Made by a program: the position numbers and the translations under genes. DNA of 44,342 nucleotides, from the NCBI GenBank assembly GCA_025964575.1, contig JAOPYO010000111.1, forward strand, positions 1 through 44,342, given 5' to 3'. The first letter of the stretch is position 1; every line of letters starts with the position of its first letter. The DNA comes from Actinomycetes bacterium (GTDB lineage Bacteria > Actinomycetota > Actinomycetes > Streptosporangiales > Streptosporangiaceae). The notes under the pieces are model-generated. The model was not told the DNA's origin. It did no database searches and saw nothing but the letters and a program-made list of their open reading frames with translations. Shown here one piece after another: positions 39,501 to 44,342 of this stretch.

Positions 39501-39737
39501 ATGTCCTTGCGGACGTAGACAACCTTAGCGCAACACAGGGGGTACTCGCGCGCCACTTACCCCGCCTCAACCGGCAACGCCCCCGAGCCGGACCGCCCAG
39601 ATGCACACCAGAGCGGCCGATGCGCGGCGACCGCTCATATTCGGCCACTCATTCGATTGTCGGCGCTCGCATCTGGGCCACCTGATCGCCTTGGCGGCGA
39701 TGGGCATCGCACCTGCCCAGGATGTTCAGGAGCCGTG

Positions 39738-40373
39738 TCAGCCGGGCGGAGATCCCGCTGTGAGCGGGATGACCGAGATCTTGCCGGACCCGCAGACCTC
39801 GCCCAGCGACCACGGGATGGTCAGATGGGCGCGTTCGTCGGGTGGCGTCACCCAGACCTGCTGTGGCGCCGGAAGGCAGGGGCCATGCTCCGGCTCTCCC
39901 GTTCCGGCAACGACCGACCAGTGCAGGCGCGTGTAGGCCCTCCCTCCCGGCCGCAGCGTGATCGAGGCGGGTGGTTCCGGTGCCAGGCGGACCACCTGTG
40001 TGGGCAGCGATCGTCCATCGGGACCGATCAGGCCCAGCCCCACGTAGCCGTAGATCCTGCAGACCGTGCCGGATCGGTTGCTCAGTGTCAGGAAGGCGTA
40101 TCGGTTCCCGGCCGCGGGACCCGCCATACGGAGGCCGGCGCTCAGCATCGAGGTGGCGCACCGCCCGACCGCGGACGCGCCCGAAGGGGCCGGTGATGGC
40201 GGCGCGGCGCCTACCGGCAGGGACGGCGACGGGATGACCGAAGACGCGGTGGCCGACGACGAGGGTGCCGCGGCCACCGGCGAGGTGGGAGTCACCCTTC
40301 CACTGTGGCTCATGCAGGCGGTCAGGAGGAGTAGAGCGGCCAGAGAGCCGCTGATCGGCACCACGTTCCTCAC
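39738..40373 (-). CDS. DUF4232-family lipoprotein
   Basis: 211 aa from GTG 40373 (GGAAGGGG 6 nt upstream). The lipoprotein signal (VVPISGSLAALLLLTAC) puts the lipidated Cys at about residue 20. A Ser/Pro/Ala linker (to about 68) joins a DUF4232 beta domain: RCATSMLSAGLRMAGPAAGN, YAFLTLSNRSGTVCRIYGYV, GLGLIGPDGRSLPT, and RPGGRAYTRLHWSV, with cysteines that may pair. The family is surface-exposed in actinomycetes, function unknown. It is divergent from the histidine kinase across a 210-bp region. A very long open frame continues upstream on this strand but only reads the antisense of the kinase. Confidence 0.8.
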   Translation of the reverse strand: MRNVVPISGSLAALLLLTACMSHSGRVTPTSPVAAAPSSSATASSVIPSPSLPVGAAPPSPAPSGASAVGRCATSMLSAGLRMAGPAAGNRYAFLTLSNRSGTVCRIYGYVGLGLIGPDGRSLPTQVVRLAPEPPASITLRPGGRAYTRLHWSVVAGTGEPEHGPCLPAPQQVWVTPPDERAHLTIPWSLGEVCGSGKISVIPLTAGSPPG

Positions 40374-40583
40374 CCGGATCCCCTTCCGGCCGACATCCTC
40401 GTCGGCGAAGCCAGACCGCGTCTGTGAGCACTGTTCCGCGCTCGGGCGCCCGGCACACCTGGCGGCCCGGGCCGTGATCGGATCGATGCAGGTGAAGGAG
40501 CGCAGGACACCTACACCGGATATTTGCCACATCTTGAGAGTGATCTTGCCTATTTCCGGAGTACATGCCTTCTTGGAGGTCAG

Positions 40584-41939
40584 GTGCTCAAACGGAACCG
40601 ATGGTCGCTTCGGACCCGCATGACATTGATGGCCAGTGCTCTCGCGACACTGGCCAATGTCTGTGTCTGCGCGCTCGTCATCGTCACCTGGAGCGGTAGG
40701 GAGGAGGACTTCGCGCGGGAGCGGATCGCCGACGCCTCGCGGCGAGTGGTGTCCCTCATCGAACAAGGTCGCCTCCCGAGCGTGCTGCCGCGTGACGAGG
40801 CCACGGACATCCAGGTCCTGGATCCGAGAGGACGGGTGGTCGCCGCGACCAGCCGGCTCGTCGGCAAACCGCCGATCGCCTCCTTCCGGCCGGCCGGCAA
40901 CGCCGTGCGCGCCGACCGTACGCTCTGCCCTCCGAACGGCCTGACCGGCTGCATGATCGTCGTCTCGGTGGAGGTCTTCCGCCCGGATGGGACATGGGTG
41001 GTCTACACGGCGGGTCGGACAGTCCCCTGGTACGGGGGCTCTGAACTGCTGACCTTCTTGGTGGCTCAGTCTCTGCTGCTGATCCTGCTGACGGCCATCG
41101 TGACCTTTCGGGCGGTCGCCAGGACCCTTGCTCCGGTGGGGGCCATGCAGGTCGAGCTGGCGGAGATGACCGCCACCGATCTCAGCCACAGGGTCCCCAT
41201 ACCGAAGAGCCAGGACGAGATCCGGCTGCTGGCCGATACCGTGAACGCCACCCTGGACCGGCTCGAGGCGGCCTACGAGCAACAGCGGCGTTTCACCTCG
41301 GACGCCTCGCATGACCTGCGCAGCCCGATCACGGCCATGCGGACTCAGCTGGAGGAGGCACTTCTCTATCCGCAGGACACGGACTGGCCGCGGATGGCGA
41401 AGGCCGTGTTCGCCAGCGTGGAACGGCTCCAGGCGCTCGTGGCCGACCTGCTGGACGCCGCCATGCTGGACGCTCACGTGCCCCTCGCAGCCGAGTTGTC
41501 CGACCTGGCCGAACTGGTGGACTCCGAGCTGAACCGGCGTCCCCGCAAAGTGGAGGTCATCAGGGACCTGCAGAAGGGTGTGTTCGCGGTGTGTGACCAG
41601 CTGCGGCTCACCCGGCTGCTGACCAACCTCCTCGACAACGCCGAACGCCATGCCAACTCGCAGATCAGGGTGGTCGTGCGGGCCGAGGGGTACATGGCGG
41701 TCATGGAAGTGCTCGACGATGGCGCCGGAATCGCCTACGACCAGCGGGAGGTGGTCTTCCAGCGCTTCACCCGGCTGGACGCGTCCCGCAATCGGGATGC
41801 CGGGGGAACCGGGCTGGGGCTGCCGATCGCACGGCAGATCGCCGAGGCGCATCACGGCACTCTGACCATCGAGGACAGCCCGCGAGGCGCCCGCTTCGTC
41901 CTGCGCCTCGCGCGGGCCGATCCCCCGCCGCCCTCCTGA
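40584..41939 (+). CDS. Two-component sensor histidine kinase (orphan)
   Basis: 451 aa from GTG 40584 (GGAGG 5 nt upstream). Two membrane helices (about 13-36 and 155-177) bracket an extracytoplasmic sensor of about 120 residues with a Cys pair. A HAMP-like linker, the HisKA motif SDASHDLRSPITAM (His243) and an ATPase domain (LLTNLLDNAERHA, VLDDGAGIAYDQREVVFQRF, GGTGLGLPIARQIAEAHHG) follow. On a signal it should autophosphorylate and pass phosphate to a response regulator, but none is encoded next to it or elsewhere in the window. It is divergent from the DUF4232 lipoprotein, a possible target or partner. Confidence 0.88.
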   Translation: MLKRNRWSLRTRMTLMASALATLANVCVCALVIVTWSGREEDFARERIADASRRVVSLIEQGRLPSVLPRDEATDIQVLDPRGRVVAATSRLVGKPPIASFRPAGNAVRADRTLCPPNGLTGCMIVVSVEVFRPDGTWVVYTAGRTVPWYGGSELLTFLVAQSLLLILLTAIVTFRAVARTLAPVGAMQVELAEMTATDLSHRVPIPKSQDEIRLLADTVNATLDRLEAAYEQQRRFTSDASHDLRSPITAMRTQLEEALLYPQDTDWPRMAKAVFASVERLQALVADLLDAAMLDAHVPLAAELSDLAELVDSELNRRPRKVEVIRDLQKGVFAVCDQLRLTRLLTNLLDNAERHANSQIRVVVRAEGYMAVMEVLDDGAGIAYDQREVVFQRFTRLDASRNRDAGGTGLGLPIARQIAEAHHGTLTIEDSPRGARFVLRLARADPPPPS

Positions 41940-41977
41940 GCCGGACCGCGGCCGCAGAGAAACACGACGACCGTGTC

Positions 41978-43090
41978 CTAACGCCCGGGACGGTAGGCGG
42001 CGAGTGCCTCCATCTCGCCACCGTCGAGGATCTCGGTGGCCATGTGTCGGGCCAGGACAGGGGCGAGGGTGATGCCGCTGTGGGTGACGGCGACGTAGAG
42101 TCCGTCGACGCCGGGCGCCCATCCGGCGATGGGGTGGCCGTCGCTCGGCAGCGGCCGCACGCAGACCTCGCCGGGCAGGGCGTGGGTGCCGCCCACGGCG
42201 GGAATGACGTTGGCGGCTCTCTCCCGGAGGCGGTCCGCGAGTTTCATCAGTCCGCTCCGGTCGCCGGCGAGGTCCACTTCGGCGTCGATGTCGGTGGCTC
42301 CCAGCAGGAGGCTGCCGGAGGCGCCGGGGCGGGCGTGGAAGTGGGGGGCATGGATGACCCGCCGCGGGCGGTTGCGCAGGCCGAGGAAGGTGACGAGCAG
42401 GCCCGGTGCCTTGGACCGGGGCGCGGTCGCGTCGACCAGAGGCAGCGAGACGCCGAGCGGGGACACCAGCTCTCCGGTGCGCCAGCCCGCACAGCAGACC
42501 ACCACGTCGGCCTCCAGCGTCATGCCCCAGGCGAGCCGGACTCCGGTGACGCGCCCGCCGCTGGTGAGAAGCCCGTCGACGGCCTGCCCGGTGTGCAGGA
42601 CGGCGCCCGCGGCGGAGGCTCGGCTGGCGAGGGCCTGCACGGCCGGGAGCCCGTCGACGTAGCCCTCGTCCCGGAAGAACGCCACGTCCGCATCGTGACG
42701 GATGCGCAGGCCGGGCTCGAGGGCACCGGCGTAGTGCGGGGTGATCAGTTCGGCGGCGTATCCCCAATCGGCGAGCCGGTGGACGCGGGCCTGGAGTTCT
42801 TCCCGCGCCGATGGGCTGGTCGCCCAGGCGAGGTTGCCTGTCGGCTGATACCAGGCCGGGTCGCCGAATTCGGCGGCGAGTTCCCGCCAGGCCTGCATCG
42901 ACTCGGCGGACAGCTCGAAGTAGGAGCGTGGGTGCTTGTCGTTCGCGTTCAGCCAGCCCAGGCTGGTGCGGCTCGTTCCCCGGCCGGGATCTGCCCCGTC
43001 GATGAGGATGACCTCGGCGCCGCCGGCCGCGAGCCGGTCTGCCAGGGCGGTGCCGATGATGCCTGCGCCAACGATCGCAACTCGCGTCAT
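41978..43090 (-). CDS. FAD-dependent amino-acid oxidase-type oxidoreductase (DAO family)
   Basis: 370 aa. The N-terminal Rossmann FAD motif is VAIVGAGIIGTALADRLAAG then LIDGADPGRGTSRTSLGW. Further DAO features are the substrate segment around GYVDGLPAVQAL, and RPLPSDGHPIAGWAPGVDGL with YVAVTHSGITLAPVL near the end, binding the flavin. Family members oxidatively deaminate D-amino acids, glycine or sarcosine, or remove related amines. The exact substrate is unknown. The start ATG is at 43090, 98 bp after a permease gene with a terminator between them. Probably monocistronic. Confidence 0.85.
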   Translation of the reverse strand: MTRVAIVGAGIIGTALADRLAAGGAEVILIDGADPGRGTSRTSLGWLNANDKHPRSYFELSAESMQAWRELAAEFGDPAWYQPTGNLAWATSPSAREELQARVHRLADWGYAAELITPHYAGALEPGLRIRHDADVAFFRDEGYVDGLPAVQALASRASAAGAVLHTGQAVDGLLTSGGRVTGVRLAWGMTLEADVVVCCAGWRTGELVSPLGVSLPLVDATAPRSKAPGLLVTFLGLRNRPRRVIHAPHFHARPGASGSLLLGATDIDAEVDLAGDRSGLMKLADRLRERAANVIPAVGGTHALPGEVCVRPLPSDGHPIAGWAPGVDGLYVAVTHSGITLAPVLARHMATEILDGGEMEALAAYRPGR

Positions 43091-43136
43091 GCCCTGTGCT
43101 TACCGTGGGTGGCCGGGGCTGGCAAGGGCTCAGGGA

Positions 43137-43172
43137 CCCAGAGCCGTTGGCACGCGGGCCAACGGCTCTGGG
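43137..43172 (-). terminator. Terminator hairpin after the FtsX-type permease gene
   Basis: A perfect 15-bp stem (43137-43151 with 43158-43172, 6-nt loop) lies just past the minus-strand permease stop at 43189, before the DAO gene. Confidence 0.8.
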
Positions 43173-43188
43173 GCATGTCCCGTCCGGT

Positions 43189-44342
43189 TCAGGGCGCGGA
43201 GATCGCCTCGATGATGCGCAGCCGGGCCGCCCTGCGGGCTGGGCGGATCGCCGCCAATGCTCCGGCGAGGGCGCCGACCGCCGTGATGACGACGACCTGG
43301 AGGACGGGTGCCGCGAAGCTTTGGGCTCCGGCGGCGACCAGTGCCCAGCCGAGGAACAGCCCGAGCCCGAGCCCGCCGGCCGTGCCGAAGAGCGCGACGA
43401 TGAGCGACTCCCAGCGGACGATCGACCGGATCTGATCGCGGGTGGCTCCGACCGCCCGGAGCAGCCCGATCTCGCGGGTGCGCTCGTAGACGGCGAGTGA
43501 GAGGGTGTTGGCGATGCCCATCAGCGCGATGATGATCGCCAGCGCGAGCATGACGTAGACGACGGCGAGCAGGTTGTCGAGCTGTGCGGTCTGCGCGTCG
43601 GTGTATTCAGCGCGGGTCTGCACGGACGGGGATCCGTACGATCTGGCCACGGCGGCGACCGCGGCCTTCCCGCTGGCGGGCGCGACCCCGCCGCGCAGAT
43701 TGATGAAGATCACCGAGTCCAGCCCCTGGGAGTCGTGCGGGGCCCATGCGGCGCGGGGCATCAGGTACGAGCCCACGGTGTCGAGCGGTTCGTAGACGGC
43801 ACCGACCGTGAAGATCCGTGCGGAGCCGTCCGCGAACCGGACCTGGAGCGATGTGCCGACCGGCTTTCCCGCCGAGGAGGACACCGCGAGATGGTCCGCT
43901 CCAAGGCCGGTGAGCGACCCGGACCGCACCTTCAGGCGTACGACACCCGCGAGCCGAGCGGGGTCGGCGATCCGCACGGTCTTGTCGGAACCGTCGATCT
44001 GGACCTCTCCTGAGCCCATCCCGGCGGCCCTGGCCACCTGGGGCAGCCCGGCCACCTCGGTGGCGAGCCCCGGGCCGATACCGGCGGATCCACCGGAGGT
44101 GCCGGCGTTGATCACCAGGTCGCCGCCGAACGACCGCGCGGTCCGGTCGACCACCGTGGTCTTCAGCGAGGCGGCGAAGACGGTGAACAGGGTGACGACG
44201 CCCACCCCGATCATGAGGGCGGTCGCGGCGCCAGCCGTACGGCGTGGGCTGCGCATGGCGTTCTGCCGGGCCAGTCCCCCGGCGGCGCCGCGCAGCCGTA
44301 CGGCGGGGGCGCCGGCCAGCGTGGCCGCGGGCCGGGCCGCCA
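43189..44342 (-). CDS. FtsX-type ABC transporter permease, 5' end outside the window
   Basis: At least 384 codons; the frame is open to the right edge, where the residues before ATG 44256 (RLRGAAGGLARQN) continue naturally, so the start lies outside. Visible: a membrane helix (ATALMIGVGVVTLFTVFAAS), an extracytoplasmic MacB-like domain of about 200 residues, then three helices with the FtsX signature: LALAIIIALMGIANTLSLAV, YERTREIGLLRAVGATRDQI and RPARRAARLRIIEAISA at the end. Such permeases work with a LolD/MacB-type ATPase in lipoprotein or peptide export or membrane signalling; that partner would be encoded outside this window. A terminator follows the gene. Confidence 0.85.
   Translation of the reverse strand, partial: AARPAATLAGAPAVRLRGAAGGLARQNAMRSPRRTAGAATALMIGVGVVTLFTVFAASLKTTVVDRTARSFGGDLVINAGTSGGSAGIGPGLATEVAGLPQVARAAGMGSGEVQIDGSDKTVRIADPARLAGVVRLKVRSGSLTGLGADHLAVSSSAGKPVGTSLQVRFADGSARIFTVGAVYEPLDTVGSYLMPRAAWAPHDSQGLDSVIFINLRGGVAPASGKAAVAAVARSYGSPSVQTRAEYTDAQTAQLDNLLAVVYVMLALAIIIALMGIANTLSLAVYERTREIGLLRAVGATRDQIRSIVRWESLIVALFGTAGGLGLGLFLGWALVAAGAQSFAAPVLQVVVITAVGALAGALAAIRPARRAARLRIIEAISAP

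Noticed and set aside
39738-42767. Very long minus-strand open frame (about 1009 codons) covering the DUF4232 lipoprotein and the histidine kinase
   Set aside because: The part upstream of 40373 is antisense to a kinase with clear motifs; its composition is Arg/Pro/Gly-rich shadow-like and a good ribosome site exists only at GTG 40373.
1-44342. CRISPR array
   Set aside because: No series of regularly spaced repeats of 23-37 bp and no Cas-like gene were found.

Overview
The window is high-GC DNA from a filamentous actinomycete, probably of the Streptosporangiales (Nonomuraea/Streptosporangium-like). That placement is inferred from gene content: an Rv1747-type FHA-FHA-ABC exporter, a DUF2993/LmeA-type protein, CD225 and DUF6292 proteins, an I36-type secreted inhibitor, many GTG starts with GGAGG-type ribosome sites, and tRNA-Pro(GGG). 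No rRNA, CRISPR array or replication origin was seen.

Region 1 (1-6.4 kb) is a patchwork of small secreted proteins and gene debris. It has the tail of an IS3-family transposase, an I36-type inhibitor with a strong terminator, a secreted protein preceded by a tiny coupled ORF, a membrane Ser/Thr kinase fused to a lytic-transglycosylase-like domain, fragments of AraC, VOC and lipoprotein-like genes, and a CD225-cyclophilin fusion.

Region 2 (6.8-16.0 kb) is a complete carbohydrate module: ribose-type ABC transporter (ATPase, permease, binding lipoprotein), Zn-dependent polyol dehydrogenase, DhaK-DhaL kinase, RpiB-type isomerase and SDR dehydrogenase, all on the minus strand, with a divergent DeoR repressor. 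The enzyme set fits tetritol (threitol/erythritol) catabolism: tetritol to erythrulose to erythrulose-4-P to erythrose-4-P. Operator-like repeats lie between the repressor and the operon.

Region 3 (16.3-25.2 kb) holds the FHA-FHA-ABC exporter divergent from the DUF2993 protein, three overlapping genes for exported or unknown proteins, a divergent LigA-type DNA ligase and an EamA transporter.

Region 4 (25.3-33.8 kb) is an accessory region: DUF6292, GntR/UTRA regulator, two copies of a two-gene small-membrane-protein module (one frameshifted, the other linked by a 21-codon ORF with a TAATG junction), GNAT acetyltransferase, GntR fragments, an RHH-like protein, an astacin-like metalloprotease without a signal peptide, an XRE regulator beside an MFS remnant, a pentapeptide-repeat protein, an SRPBCC protein and a 155-bp MITE whose edge supplies the stop codon of a P-loop kinase.

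Region 5 (33.8-44.3 kb) is more housekeeping-like: a helical-repeat protein, secreted SGNH hydrolase, FdhF/YdeP molybdoenzyme, mtnA, tRNA-Pro, DUF4232 lipoprotein divergent from an orphan histidine kinase, FAD oxidoreductase, and the 3' part of an FtsX-type permease running off the right edge.

All functions are read from motifs and family memory; no database search was possible.
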